A stretch of 64,000 bases of DNA from Collybia mongolica (taxonomy: Eukaryota > Basidiomycota > Agaricomycetes > Agaricales > Clitocybaceae), in contig JAAXNY010000005.1 of NCBI GenBank assembly GCA_013420905.1, forward strand, positions 2,790,001 to 2,854,000. The letters run 5' to 3'. Of the stretch, positions 45,579 through 57,208 are shown piece by piece (position 1 is the stretch's first letter; each line of letters starts with the position of its first letter). The translations under genes were made by a program, and so were the position numbers. The notes beneath the pieces are model-generated. The model worked only from the letters and a program-made list of their open reading frames with translations. It made no database searches and was not told the DNA's origin.

Positions 45579-48276
45579 ATGCCACCTAAACGAAAGACAC
45601 CGTCTAACATTATGGAAGGAAGTATCTCGAAACGCCATACACGCCCTAGTGGACCCATTCTCGTTGGAAACCAGACCCTTGCAACGACGATTACTAGCTC
45701 GCCCGCAAAAAGCAAACCGCCTATCAGGACGTATGGGAAAGGCCAAAGGAATATAGTCACATACAACTCTCTTGAGGAGAATGAAGGTCAAGGATCTTTG
45801 GGCAAGGCTGCAAAAGAGAGCAGGAGTTTGCGTGGGGTTGATGAAAGCAGTGAAGATGAACTAGATTTGACGCGATCCTCTGAGTCGCCTCAGAAGGTCA
45901 TCAAAATCCCTGTGCTTCTGAGTGACGATGATCTCCCAGTCGGGAAACGCGGTACAACAGGAGTAATACTCGACATCGAAACACTAACACCCACACGTGA
46001 GGGTGTAAAAAGAATAAATGTTCGTTCCGCGAAAGCCACCAAAAAACCATCTTACCCTGTGGGTGAGCCCACCCCTCCCGCACTAGCAAGAAAGCCTCAA
46101 ACGTCCCAAAAGGCAACGATATCACCCTCTACTCGGTTAACGAAAAGTCCCAAGTTCCAAACGGAGACCACAGATGGACCTATTTGGAGTGTCAATCCGG
46201 CATCTGCCCTAGTGTCAAACATAAAGCCGCGCAGAACAACGCGTGCCCCGCCCATTAAATCATCCGTCCACATGTTGGCAATCCACAGACCAACTAAGGA
46301 ACAGGAAATTGTGCCAGAGAAACTGACCTCACTGGAGCCGCCAGGAAGGTTATCCAAACGAGTACTAGAACAGGGGTGTGAGAGCCCCTCTCTTCGGCCT
46401 TCACTGAAGAAGCAAAAGCTCATGTTTGATGTGGATGTAACTTCGCCCCCTCCTAAAGCCATGTCACATTCTGCTTCTCATGCGCTCTCGAAAATTTCGT
46501 TACACACGAACCTGACTATGAAACCGACCTCAGACCTATTATTGGTCAACACACGGTTGCGAAAATCCCCATTAAAACAGTCCCCACCGAGGCATCCTAC
46601 CCATATGCACATTCCTGAGATTCTCCCCCTCCATTTATATTCGTGTCTCAATGCACAGAAGAGAGCTCTCCTCCGCACCCTTCAGCGACCGTTTAACCTT
46701 CGCTCTGGCCGCGAGGAAGATAAAGATGAAGAAGGCGACGATGGGACCGAATTAGGGACAAACGAAGTCGCTCTTCAACAACTCCATTATCTTCTCAGTG
46801 GGACAGTAGATCGTGGCGAAGGGAACAGCTGTCTTATCTTGGGACCCAGAGGCAGTGGGAAAACCAGGGTATCTCCTTTATGGCTCGATAGAATTTTACA
46901 TTTTAATCACTGCAATTACAGCTTGTCGAACAATGTTTATCAAACATGCCGGTGAAGCCAATTGTACTCCGTTTATCAGGTTGGACCCAACACTCTGATC
47001 GCCTTGCAATACGAGAGATTGCCCACCAGCTTAACCGCCAGACGGGAACTAATATCCTTGTTCATCCAGATAATGCTTCCGGAAACATAGATACTGGTCG
47101 CCCAGACCATGAATCAAACCCCTTCCTTGATAAACCCACATCGTCAATGCCCATGTCTAGCGCATCACTCCCTCCGTCTTCTCACCTCTCTGCTCTCATT
47201 TCCATCCTCCCAACATTACCCAGGCCAACCGTAGTTATTTTGGACGGCTTCGACCTATTTTCACTCCATCCACGCCAATCGTTACTCTACTGCCTACTTG
47301 ATACGGCACAAAGTTGCCGTGCTAGTACCAATAGCAGGGGCCTTGCTATTGTCGGCATCACAACCCGTGTAGACACGATCAACCAACTCGAGAAAAGAGT
47401 CAAAAGTAGGTTCTCCGGCAGAATTTTGAGAACTGCACCCGCACAGAAGTTGGAGAATTGGGTCAAATTTACCAGAGCGGCACTGATGTCAAATGTTATC
47501 GATACAAGTCAAGAAGAAGATCATAACGAAGAATGGAAGTCGCTCTGGAACATGGCAGTAGAAGGATTTTTGGGTGACAGGGCGGTCATAAATGCTTTGA
47601 ATGAGACGTTCAGTGTCACCCGAGATATCAGAATGCTGAATAAGATTCTGGTAAGCCAGCCGCCGTCCCTCATCTATCAGCGGGGAACTCGTCAACTTGC
47701 AACTGCTTAGGTTTCCTTGGCCCTCCATTTGACACCGAGTTCTCCTTTCCCATCGGCTTCTCGAATCATGACCACAGTCTTGTCACAGCGTACCCGGCCA
47801 CGGCTGCCTTCCTTGCATAGTAAGCTCATGCGAGTATAGCAAAGAAAAGAAGCTGACTAGATCACTAGCATTGTCTTACCCTGCCTTGTGTCTGCTTATC
47901 GCCAGTGTTCATGTAGATACAGCAGGCCATTCGACATTTACTTTTGAAATGCTCCATGAATGCTTCTACGATCAAGTCCGTGCCTCGACATCTGCTCCTG
48001 TTCAAGTAAATGGAGGCAGCATTGGGATGGTGCGTTGTAGCCGAGAAGTGGTTATGAGTGTGAGTTTATTCCTCCTCCTTCAGTGGTTTACTGACTTGTC
48101 TTCAGGCATTTGAATACTTGGTCTCCGTCAAAACGTTTGTTTGTATTGCTCCTTCGACTAATGTTGGAAAAGAGTTTGTGAAATATCGTTCTGTAGTGGC
48201 CAGGGAAGATGTCAAAAGAGCAGTAGACAAGACAGGGCAAATCAATCTAAGGAAATGGTTCACGAAGGCTCAGTAG
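45579..48276 (+). CDS. ORC4: Origin recognition complex subunit 4
   Basis: AAA+ subunit of ORC, which marks replication origins. ATG 45579 gives MPPKRKTPSNIMEGSISKRH. A long, basic, disordered N-terminal extension of about 350 residues follows (TRSSESPQKVIKIPVLLSDD), longer than in animals or yeasts. The AAA+ part starts at LYSCLNAQKRALLRTLQRPF, with Walker A GPRGSGKT (46844), Walker B VVILDGFDLF (47231), sensor-like IVGITTRVDTINQLEKRVKS, RFSGRILRT, and a winged-helix part FTFEMLHECFYDQVRAS, then LVSVKTFVCIAPSTN and FVKYRSVVAREDVKRAVDK. It ends in KWFTKAQ with TAG at 48274-48276. Introns follow GSGKT and MLNKIL, and others occur near 47818-47867 and 48060-48107. The core order is conserved and identification is firm. 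Confidence 0.9.
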
Positions 48277-48551
48277 GACTTGACCTTATTAAACAGTAAA
48301 TCATCCGATTGTATACTGGCTCTAATAGCAATAGGTATAAGGTGGATGTGATTGATGTACATGAAGACATGTGATGTCCAGCAAGACGTCGGAGTCCGCA
48401 AGGAAGTAATTATAAACTGGGACGTTGCACGTTACTTGATTGATTATTGGATTGATAGTCTATAGCGAAAGAAGAGGCGACGGAAAGCTAAGGATACTAG
48501 AAGGCACAAGGTACACTACCAAGCAAGGCCAACTTCGTTGCTACTGGGTCA

Positions 48552-50552
48552 TTAGTAACGCAACAGCGAAAGCGGAGAATACACGTACCATTTGTTCTCA
48601 GAATTGGCCCAACCACCATCTTCCCAAGAAGAAATCAAACTCATACAATCATCATCTCTCGATGCATTCCCGGCAGGGATGAACGTCTCACCATTACTTC
48701 CAAAGATATCGATCCCAATAATGCCGAGATCCACTTCCTCAGAGTGATCTGGCAGTAGGCCAGTTGGTGCCAATCTACAGTCATCCAACGTTTCCCGATG
48801 TGATGGGGAAAACCGAGAGCCTTTAATCATCGCCTTAAAATTCTCATCCATAAACAAACTCGCGTCCCAGTCGTTGGTTTCCTCAGCAAGTTCCCGAATC
48901 ATTGTAAGCAATATATTCGGATCTTCATCTTCCACTTGAGCAGAAGCAAGGACATCCCTACGTCCTCCGTCCGTCCGCTTCCCCTCAACCGCGCCGGTAG
49001 TCTCGAAGGGATTACCGACTTTGTTTCTCGGCATAAGTGGCTTTGCAAGTGGAAGTTTATGGTCAAGGGGTGATGTATAGTAGTTTCTTTGATCAAAAGT
49101 TGAGGCTTCTGCTACTACTTTTCCTTTCGAGGTTAGTTGGATAGTTATATTGGCATCGGAAGGGTCCGGGAGGATCATGCTTCGTAAGGGCGAGGGACCT
49201 ATAACTGGACTACGTCTCGCTCGAAATGATGAGGCATTTAAATTATATTTTGCCTTGGGTGGATTTAAAGAATTCAAAGGGGAATGAGACGGGGTTGAGA
49301 AGGTCGAAGGTCCTGAAGATGATGCTTGAAACACGGGAGGACTACAATTAATGGGTGCGAGAGGCTCCCTGGTGACAGAGCTCTGACAATCGGCGTTTGA
49401 TATAAAAGTAGGCTGGGGGGGGCGGATGCAGTCACTAGTTACTTGAAGCGTCTGAAAGTGAGGTGTTTTATTGCTGCGGGACAGTATGCTAGTGCTCTTC
49501 TCAAGATTGCTGGGTGTCAAGGCATACGGATGGGATATTTGGGGTGGAGATGAGCTTGTTATGGGGAAGTCCTTTGTAGAGGTTTCGGGAATTCGAATAT
49601 GTAGAGGGAGGCGTAGGAGTGATGGAGGAGTGGTAACGGGAGAGGTGAAATGTTTCGGATCAATGTTTAATCTTGGTGTAGCAACCTCTGGCGGGGTCTG
49701 GAAAGGTGGGGCGCGCCTATGTTCCGGGAATAGAGGGAGCGGTAAATCAGGCCTATCGTCAGGTTCAACAAGTCTAAGAGAAGAAATTTCCGGAGAGGAT
49801 AATGTCGATACATCAGAGCGGCGAGTCCTGGAGTTTATCAAACTTGAAGCGTTTTTTCGACGTATAGAGCCAATCTGACCGTAGTTTCCACGTATAGCTG
49901 GTAGAGAGAATCGACGAGTTCTTCGAATTTTTTGGAAACCGGCATGAGTCTTTGAGGGATAGGCAAGTAATCTCAGGGAACACGTCTTCCTGTGGCCTAG
50001 TCCTGTCGCGTCACGAATCTCATATAGGACATGCATATTATCGGCAGCGGACCGCATCATTAAAACGGACTGTGGTTGAGCGGTATTAATTATCTTTAAG
50101 CTTGATCTGTGGGTTGGGGAAACATTGGCGTGTCGAGAATCGGTATGCAATTGATACATGAAGGAAGTATTTCGAGGCTCTTTCCATCCAGATTTGTTGC
50201 AGGGTTCTACATTCTCAACTCTTGTTTCCCAAGAAGGCGAGCCAAAAATGCCAACCAGAATTCCTGACTTTTCATCACCCGAACTGTGACGGACGCCAGC
50301 ATTTGAAGGAAGCTTTGAATGTGGAGAGTGAAGAGAAGTGTTGAGTGTAAAAGAGCCTGAGATAAGAGGTGGGGTGCGACGGTTTTTCATAAATAATCGT
50401 TTGGACATTACGAGAAGCGACAGGAGTAAAAAGAGAGTAAGAAGGACAGCGAGGCACGTTGACCCACTTCGAGTTTGCACAAGGTTGACGGGAGACGCTG
50501 ATGTGCCCGCCATAAACGACGCTATCAACACCAGAGTGCGTATTCTTCCCAT
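48552..50552 (-). CDS. Large Ser/Pro-rich protein with one N-terminal membrane segment, unrecognised
   Basis: I do not recognise a family. The first ATG in the frame is at 50552 (MGRIRTLVLIASFMAGTSAS), giving about 666 codons in one exon, unusual beside the intron-rich neighbours. The start could be a signal peptide, and it is followed about 30 residues later by a clear hydrophobic segment (LAVLLTLFLLLSLLVM) and a basic stop-transfer (KRLFMKNRR), so a single-pass membrane protein with a long cytoplasmic tail is likely (inference). The tail is Ser/Pro-rich (SSSPPQISHPYALTPSN, SGPSTFSTPSHSPLNSL), with a more ordered acidic C-terminus (NILLTMIRELAEETNDWD, EEVDLGIIGIDIFGSNGE, DDDCMSLISSWEDGGWAN). 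A strong donor-like GTACGT sits inside the last codons, so the real C-terminus may be spliced to a downstream exon near 48470-48525. Confidence 0.6.
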   Translation of the reverse strand: MGRIRTLVLIASFMAGTSASPVNLVQTRSGSTCLAVLLTLFLLLSLLVMSKRLFMKNRRTPPLISGSFTLNTSLHSPHSKLPSNAGVRHSSGDEKSGILVGIFGSPSWETRVENVEPCNKSGWKEPRNTSFMYQLHTDSRHANVSPTHRSSLKIINTAQPQSVLMMRSAADNMHVLYEIRDATGLGHRKTCSLRLLAYPSKTHAGFQKIRRTRRFSLPAIRGNYGQIGSIRRKNASSLINSRTRRSDVSTLSSPEISSLRLVEPDDRPDLPLPLFPEHRRAPPFQTPPEVATPRLNIDPKHFTSPVTTPPSLLRLPLHIRIPETSTKDFPITSSSPPQISHPYALTPSNLEKSTSILSRSNKTPHFQTLQVTSDCIRPPQPTFISNADCQSSVTREPLAPINCSPPVFQASSSGPSTFSTPSHSPLNSLNPPKAKYNLNASSFRARRSPVIGPSPLRSMILPDPSDANITIQLTSKGKVVAEASTFDQRNYYTSPLDHKLPLAKPLMPRNKVGNPFETTGAVEGKRTDGGRRDVLASAQVEDEDPNILLTMIRELAEETNDWDASLFMDENFKAMIKGSRFSPSHRETLDDCRLAPTGLLPDHSEEVDLGIIGIDIFGSNGETFIPAGNASRDDDCMSLISSWEDGGWANSENKWYVYSPLSLLRY

Positions 50553-50757
50553 TGACGATGAGGATATTAAAAGTCGGAGAGGACTCAATTTCGTAATAAG
50601 ATGCTCATGCAACTGGAGAACTGTCCTCCATTTGAAACGGGATGCGATGTAACTCGGCTTTATTAGTTTGCAAGTAATTGCTTTTGAGCGTGCGAATCTT
50701 GCGCCTCTGCTGCACGTCAGCTCACGTGAACTTTCTATTTCTCCAAATCCTATAAGA
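50553..50757. promoter_or_regulatory. Divergent promoter between the membrane protein and the lipase
   Basis: 205 bp separate the two divergent start codons. CACGTGA (near 50722) is an E-box-like motif. No further site is claimed. Confidence 0.4.
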
Positions 50758-53700
50758 ATGGTTGAACTAGATACCAGGTCCACAACGCTCAGTGCTGACT
50801 CTGCTTTGCTTTTTGCGGATTACATTGAAGAAGCGTCAGTCTTACTGGTACATCACGAATCATGCCGGTTCATATAACTCTCACAGGCATATACAAGCGT
50901 TTTCAGACGCGCTGGGTGCCGATGAACTTCTAAACGATCACCAAGACTGTATTTCCTCACCGAATATTCCTGGGACACCGGTTTCTCCTGCTCCTCGTGT
51001 ACGAAAAGTATCGGCCTTGTCGGACTTTGCCCCTATCAATTTAAGGGTCAAGAGGTCTGTTTGTCCAGCATTGACACCCCGTCTGAGATATGCATCGTTG
51101 TTAACCCAGCTATTCATATAGGCGTAGGAAGAAGGACAAGCCACATGAAAAGCGGAATGACTGGCTTTTCCTACTGCTCCGGTGGCCTCTCTTGGTATGT
51201 CATGCGATCTTTGGTGGCTTTAAACTTCAATTGAGGACATCAAAGTGTTTCATTTTCCTGTTTATAGCTGCCGAGTTTGGATTTTATGTTATCATCAGAC
51301 AGTTGGTGAATACCAAAGAATGGATAACAGCATGTATGCCCCGCTGCCTAGTCCTGGCTTGTTCCAAACTCACTTTGGATCGTCTTAGGGCGAGGCCAAA
51401 AGGGAGTCTTGAGAAAGAAGCTTCGAGGTGCAAGAAATTATCAAGTGATCTAGTTTGGATGCTATTGCCAAAAAAGGCTGACAACGCTTATCGCAGGAGT
51501 GGAAAGATGCTGCAATGACACTGGACGAGTATTTACATTTTCATGAATGGAAAAAAGTGGAAGAAGATGCGTTTTACGACTGGAGGTTGGTGAAAAAGGC
51601 GAGCGTTACAATTAGACCAGTTCTATTCGATGTTCACCCCTTTCAGGTGCGCCGATCATTGAGAACCTTAAGGGAAAACAGAGACGCCAGGGGTTGCCTT
51701 GGGGTTCTCGAAACGTGTATCCGCTCCAACTTTGCCGGCGTCGAGTCCTCGAGACTATATAGCGAGGTCGGTTTTCTGCCCCTATACTAGAACTGTCATG
51801 ACAAGTAAAAAAGACATTTCTTGGTACAAAGGACCTTATTGAATGCAAGATTCACTCATACTCCCCATCATACCTCGGTATTGACTTCCGCCTAGCTTAC
51901 TTTACTGAGCTGGAAAAGGCTCTGGAATTCATTCGAGAATCTCCCGAGCTGTCGATTGATGAGAAAAAGAGATTTTTTAAGAGTGCGAACACCAATCTTG
52001 GTGAGTCGTCTTGTCCATTTGCTGGTAGTTAGCTGATCAAATACAGGTATATCTGCGTTGTGTCTTTCTGGCGGCGCATCCTTTGGCTACTGTATATCTT
52101 TTTTATTTTTTGTCCATTTCACGAGTTTACTACCCAGTGTCTCATAGACCATGTCGGAGTTGTGAAAGCTTTTCTAGATGCTGGTTTGCTTCCGCGTGTC
52201 ATAACTGGAACAAGTGCAGGTGGCTTAATTGCTTCATTGGTCTGTACGAGGACGGATGACGAACTCAAACTTTTGTTGGTCCCCGAGCTAGCAAATAGGC
52301 TCACTGCTTGTGAAGAACCGTATAATATTTGGATAAAGCGTGTCTGGAAGACTGGCGCGCGGTTTGATAGTGTTCTGTAATTCTTTTTCTTCATCTTGGT
52401 TATCTATCTAAACTCACATTTTGAACTGGTGCAGGTGGGCAAGAAAGGTTGGCCGACGATCAGTCATCATTATCTAATGTTTAAGTGTGGTAATTGAATA
52501 GTGCACCTTCTTCACTCGGGGGTCCCTGACATTTAAGGAAGCATACATCAGGACTGGTCGAATTTTAAACATCTCGGTCATCCCCGCTGACCGCCATTCG
52601 TACGTAAACTCATACAACCTGTTGCGAGGATGATCCTAGTATTTTCGTAGCCCAACGAAGTTGCTTAATTACATGACCGCACCCAATACTCTGATTTGGA
52701 CTGCTCTCCTAGCATCCGCTGCTGTCCCAGGTATACTGAATCCTGTAATATTGATGCATAAGTTGAGAGACGGAAGTATTGTGCCATGGAATTGGGGAAG
52801 CAGATTCAAGGATGGATCTTTAAGGTACGCGATGCTCCCATGTATATAACGGTGTTAAGCATCTTTCGTAGGGTTGACATTCCCGTTCAAGCACTGAACC
52901 TATATTTTAACGGTATAGTCCATTATTTATGGTTGTCTGGAAAGTCTGATAGTTTGGCAGTTACACATCCAGTTGTTTCACAAGTCAATCCACATGTTCA
53001 TTTATTCTTTTTTGCACCCCGGGGCTCCGCCGGGAAGCCAGTAGCCCATAGAAAGGGCAAGGGTGGGTGAATTTTGCAACTCTCCCTACTCATCTTACAC
53101 CAGCTTTGTAAGGTTGGAGAGGAAACTTTCTTCTTTCAGCAGCGGAGCAATGGCTGAAACATGAGTTGTCAAAGAATTTCAAAGTCATACGGGATCTTGA
53201 GCTCCTTCCACAGTTGCTTGGGCAGGATTGGTCCAGTGTGTTTTTGCAACGGTTTGACGGTGCTGTTACGTGAGTCCTCTATGTGATTGCGGTGTGATAC
53301 ATCGGATTTATATGTCATAGGATATGGCCAAGAACACGTTTATGGGTAAGGGCACAAGCAACAATTAATCCATAATCTGACCAATATTCAGGATTGGTTT
53401 CGCTTATTAAGTGATCCTAATCCTCTCGAACTGGAAAGAATGATCCATGTTGGAGAGATTGTCACATGGCCCAAAGTGAGGATGAATGAGTTGCCAATGA
53501 AGTTTTCGCTTTGACATCTTGCACGGATAGCTTCATATGATTGAAAATAGGGCGAAGGTAGAAAAACAAATATTCCTTGGTCGTCAGTACATCCGGAAAT
53601 TTATGCGGGGCCGGACTGCCCTTCCTGAGACACAATCTACTCTTCTCCAGAAGCCAAGCCAAAGTTCAAGTCTCGAGCCCCGTCTACCCCCCATCTCTTT

Positions 53701-54232
53701 ATCACCTTCCCAAACAAGCTCTGAAAAACCTTTATCCGTGGACACTGATGCTGAGATGGCCTTCCTCCGTGGCTCTCGTTGGTTTTTTAGGCGTGGACAC
53801 GCCAGCCCGTCCCCTTCGCTTACATCTGGTGCAACAACTCCACGCGATTTTGGTCCATCCCGGGATCCTCTCCGCTCCGCGACCATACGACGAAAGTGGA
53901 CATCTGAGCTCCTGAGCCCAATACTCAACGCCCCACCCAGTCCTCAGATGTCAGCCTCATCTCTACCTACATTACGACATTCCAACATTCAGGGTCCTTC
54001 TAGACCGAAGTTGGAAAGTTTCTTTTCAAGATTTCGCACTCAATCATTCCCAAACCTTTCTTCTCCTAACTCATATGATCAGAATGGAATTGCACATGGA
54101 TCAGGTACTGAAGCAAGGGGACACGGGTGGAGCAGCGACAGTTCGTCCGATGATGACCTTTCCGTGGATGGTCGGAAACATCTTCGGCATCCGTCCGTCT
54201 TGAACCTTCATGAACCTGACATTGGTGAATAA
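50758..54232 (+). CDS. Patatin-domain triacylglycerol lipase (TGL3/4/5, SDP1 type)
   Basis: Lipid-droplet triacylglycerol lipase or lysophospholipid acyltransferase family with DUF3336 followed by patatin. ATG 50758 is supported by the splice 50835-50886, which joins DYIEEA to HIQAFSDALGADELL. The N-terminal region contains SALSDFAPINLRVKR, a hydrophobic segment (WLFLLLRWPLL; FIFLFIAAEFGFYVII), then EYLHFHEWKKVEEDAFYDW and TCIRSNFAGVESSRLYSE. The patatin domain has the oxyanion motif LCLSGGASFGYYH (from an intron-split exon), the nucleophile motif GTSAGG (52207-52224), LLASAAVPGILNPV, the catalytic DGS in RFKDGSLR (52811) and PHVHLFFFAPRGSAGKPVA. It ends with QYIRKFMRGR and a Ser-rich tail (GHGWSSDSSSDDDLSV), with stop TAA at 54230-54232. 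At least ten introns. Catalytic Ser and Asp are both present. I cannot tell which TGL paralogue it is. Confidence 0.9.
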
Positions 54233-55098
54233 ATATGACTATCTCAATTGAATAGTGGTAATACTAGTTATTTAATGCGGTTTTGAATACTTTGCTGTGA
54301 ATAGCTTTCTAGCTCATGTTTTCTGCACATGTTCTACATCTGAATATCATATTTTAGATAATATTGTGACCTATATATTTTCATCTTCACAGGCACATGA
54401 TATACTGTAATTAAATAAGCTCCTCCTCCTCCTCCTCTTCCTTGATGGCCCCATGTGAATCCTAGCTGCCACAGTAACTGCCTTTTTCTCTTCTGCTGCT
54501 TTTTTATTTTCAGCCATCTTTGTAGATGCCATGGGTCTGCTTTGAATCTTCTGATGTACAATAGGCAATTGAGAAATGATGTACTTGCCTGTCAACAGCA
54601 AATGAAACTGGCTATAAGGTCTTGGGGTAAAGCTACATGGATAAGGTGAATGTTGTGCTGTGCATGAGTATTTATGATATAACAGTCAATAACAGAATGA
54701 ACTATAAAGTTCTCTGAAATGCTTGACTTGACCTGTTCTTGCATCACTAGGCATTCCCCTGATCCTGTACATTGAGTGTATTCACAATCATGCTGTATGT
54801 TGTATTGAAACATGATTATGAGTCCTTATGTTACAAGTCCTTATGTTAACATAAGTAACTCATCCTGGGTTTGTGGGGGATATTCAGCATACCCCACAAA
54901 ATCCAGTGTTGTTTTTCCCACAGTTAGTAATTTTGCATACTGATGAAATTTCACTGACCAGTAATATTATTGATTAAAATTAAATTCATTAATAATTCAG
55001 CTAAATGTGGTGACCTACAGCTATTCTGGTGTATATTCTGGTGCTTAACACACATTGAGGGCTGTCTGTTCTTTATAATAGAGTACATGCCTTATATT
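54233..55098. other. Repeat-derived spacer after the lipase gene
   Basis: A+T-rich, no intact gene. At 54421-54442 there is a (CTC)n run. On the minus strand around 54531-54400 a short frame, MASTKMAENKKAAEEKKAV then PSRKRRRRRS, could be the first exon of a decayed gene with a lysine-rich coiled-coil start. Confidence 0.45.
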
Positions 55099-55497
55099 TA
55101 CTTGGGTGGAGTGGGCCAACACACTGTGTGGCAGGTACTCATTCTTTATTTCTTTTCTTAGGAGAAATAAGTCCATCCCACATTCAGGAAGTTGTAAATG
55201 ACTAAAAATGACATAGGTGATATTTTATAGAGGTCATGCAACCATGAGAAACTGTTACCAGGTAAACAAGCAATACCTGTATACAAAGCCAATGTCATAG
55301 CTTGTCTGGTTATGGAGAAAAACACAAGAAACATCAGGACTTACTTTTTCATAGGGTCATGGACAGTAAATGGGCATTCAAATTGTTGTCATGTATTTGG
55401 TATGCTTATGTGATGGAATAGGTTGTGTGACATACAGGTATGTAAATAATCAGAGAAATCAACACTCTTTGTATTTCAGGTAAACATACAATATCTA
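55099..55497 (-). repeat. Dispersed repeat family, copy D (3' part, inverted)
   Basis: Reverse complement of the last 390 bp of copy A (24570-24956). It includes the shared stretch from CTTGGGTGGAGTGGGCCAAC to TTCAGGAAGTTG and further to the mirrored phrase tttgtatttcaggtaaa. About one change per 10-15 bp. Because this copy carries the codons read as the start of the open frame at 24871, it shows those codons are repeat, not integrase. Confidence 0.8.
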
Positions 55498-55654
55498 TTT
55501 TAATATCACATTTATACATTACTTGGCCATAAGCATAGCCAAACAAGTCAATGTAGATGCTCCTGGGATCTATAATGCTCAATATCTTGACAATGGCTAG
55601 CTATATGAGTATGGTTAAAAATAGTATGTGATAATACAACAAAAAAAACTTAAC

Positions 55655-56615
55655 TGACACTTCTTGATCTTTTACCACCACCATCTGACCATGGGAATTC
55701 ATCCCTCCTGCACTAGGTTGTCCCTAAACTACCTAACACCTCATCCCTAATTGAGATCGCCTTTCATCAGACCATTCTTTTGGCCTGGGCCACTATCCTT
55801 TTACACCATATCCAAATTTTTAACTTATCAGAGCTGATCCTGACTATCTGCAGGGTCATCTCATCTTGCCTGTACTGGGGGCTTCACTAATCCATTCACA
55901 TCCACCTTATCAACTACCAGGCCACACGAGGACACCACAACTCTTGTACTCTGCTTTGCACAGATCCTTAGGGAGCATCACTGCCAACATTTTTGATGAT
56001 TTTTTCGTACTTGCTTAACCACTACACCCAAATACAAAAGGAGGAAGGGGTCTGGCCCCCGATCAGCTACTGTCCCTGCACAGAGCACACCTCTTGGGGA
56101 GAATGCCAGGTTATCGTCCAATGGTGGGTTTTGGCAGCCTCATTTTGGAGGGGAGTCATTGCTTTGGGAGAGCGGTGTGGAACAGGGGGGCAAGTAATAG
56201 GGGGACTCAGGAGAGGGGGAGCAGGTTTGAGGTATGGCTTGTTCATTTAGATTGGACATTTATCTTCGACACTGGGGGGGAGTAATGGGTTTCCAGGGCA
56301 ACCTGAAAATACCAGGGGGGGAGTGGAACAGGGTACCAACATGAAGGGAGGGGACCATGCCCCAACAAGCAAAGGCAAACCTTTAAGGCATTGGGAGGTT
56401 CAGACATGGTACAGTACAATACCGTTGGACTGCAGGTATCCTCAGTCTAGACCTGTAATATGACCTGGAGAGCAACTTAGTGTACAGCTCCACCCTGATG
56501 GCCCATTACAGATTACTTAGTGGTAATAGGTGTTTCTGCCTGGATGTAGCTGGGTCAAACCCACATGTGCTTAATATTATTATATGATCAAAAAAAGAAA
56601 AAAAAAAAAAAAAAG
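55655..56615 (+). mobile_element. Possible non-coding retroelement remnant with poly-A end
   Basis: Begins with cacttcttgatcttttaccaccaccatctg, which resembles the 5' leaders of the two LINEs (17236 and 35654). It ends in a 26-bp A-rich tail (56590-56615). No ORF1 or ORF2 motif is found in between and no target duplication is seen. It could be an internally deleted LINE or a SINE-like copy that uses the LINE 5' end. Confidence 0.4.
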
Positions 56616-57029
56616 ATCAGCTATCCACAGTTACCAGTTGATTTTAATGCTGAACTGCAGATAACTGCAGATTTCAGGTAATCTGCTGCTCCTCCAGACT
56701 GCTCCCCCTCTCTCATGGTTCTGCTTGTACCAAGCTTGTTACAATCTCATAAGTAGTTCTACAATATGATGTGCATATACTTGGTTGTTATTGTCACAAA
56801 AGTTTGTAAAAAGAAATACTATAAATGGTAAAAAGGGTGAGCTCACTGAGCTCAAAGCCCTGAGCATTGTTAGGCACATGCTGACATAAGGTTTGATATC
56901 TCACGTAACAACAAACAAATATTTATTGATGGCAGACATTACCCGTGATTTATTCTGATCATTATTTGGGTGATAATATTCAAAATATTCTATAAAAATA
57001 TTAATAAGCCTGCGGTCCTGCAGGCATCT

Positions 57030-57105
57030 GCGGATTTATCCGCATCCGTATCCGGCGGATGGCTGATCCGCGGGTCGGGTGACGGGCCGGATACGGATAG
57101 ACCCG
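57030..57105. repeat. GC-rich nested inverted repeats upstream of TRA1
   Basis: TCCGTATCCGGC (57045-57056) and its exact reverse complement GCCGGATACGGA (57086-57097). Beside them are a short hairpin GCGGAT-TT-ATCCGC (57030-57043) and CGGGT/ACCCG (57071-57075, 57101-57105). The island is GC-rich inside A+T-rich flanks, 100-180 bp before the TRA1 start. It may be a small terminal-inverted-repeat relic or a regulatory element. Confidence 0.7.
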
Positions 57106-57208
57106 TGCTAGGGCTAACAACTCAGATGGCGAAGGCTGTAGGTTCAAATATGCCCAAACTCACGGGAAATTGTCGACCCAAAAAGGTAACTCGACATTCA
57201 ACAATCGC

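Noticed and set aside
48552..50783. Extension of the membrane protein to 50783
   Set aside because: The extra codons begin with GTG, not ATG, and would overlap the first codons of the divergent lipase gene. The first ATG is 50552.
57100..57125. Telomere-like AGGGCTAA near TRA1
   Set aside because: A single occurrence, not a tandem array, and it lies inside a gene-flanking region.
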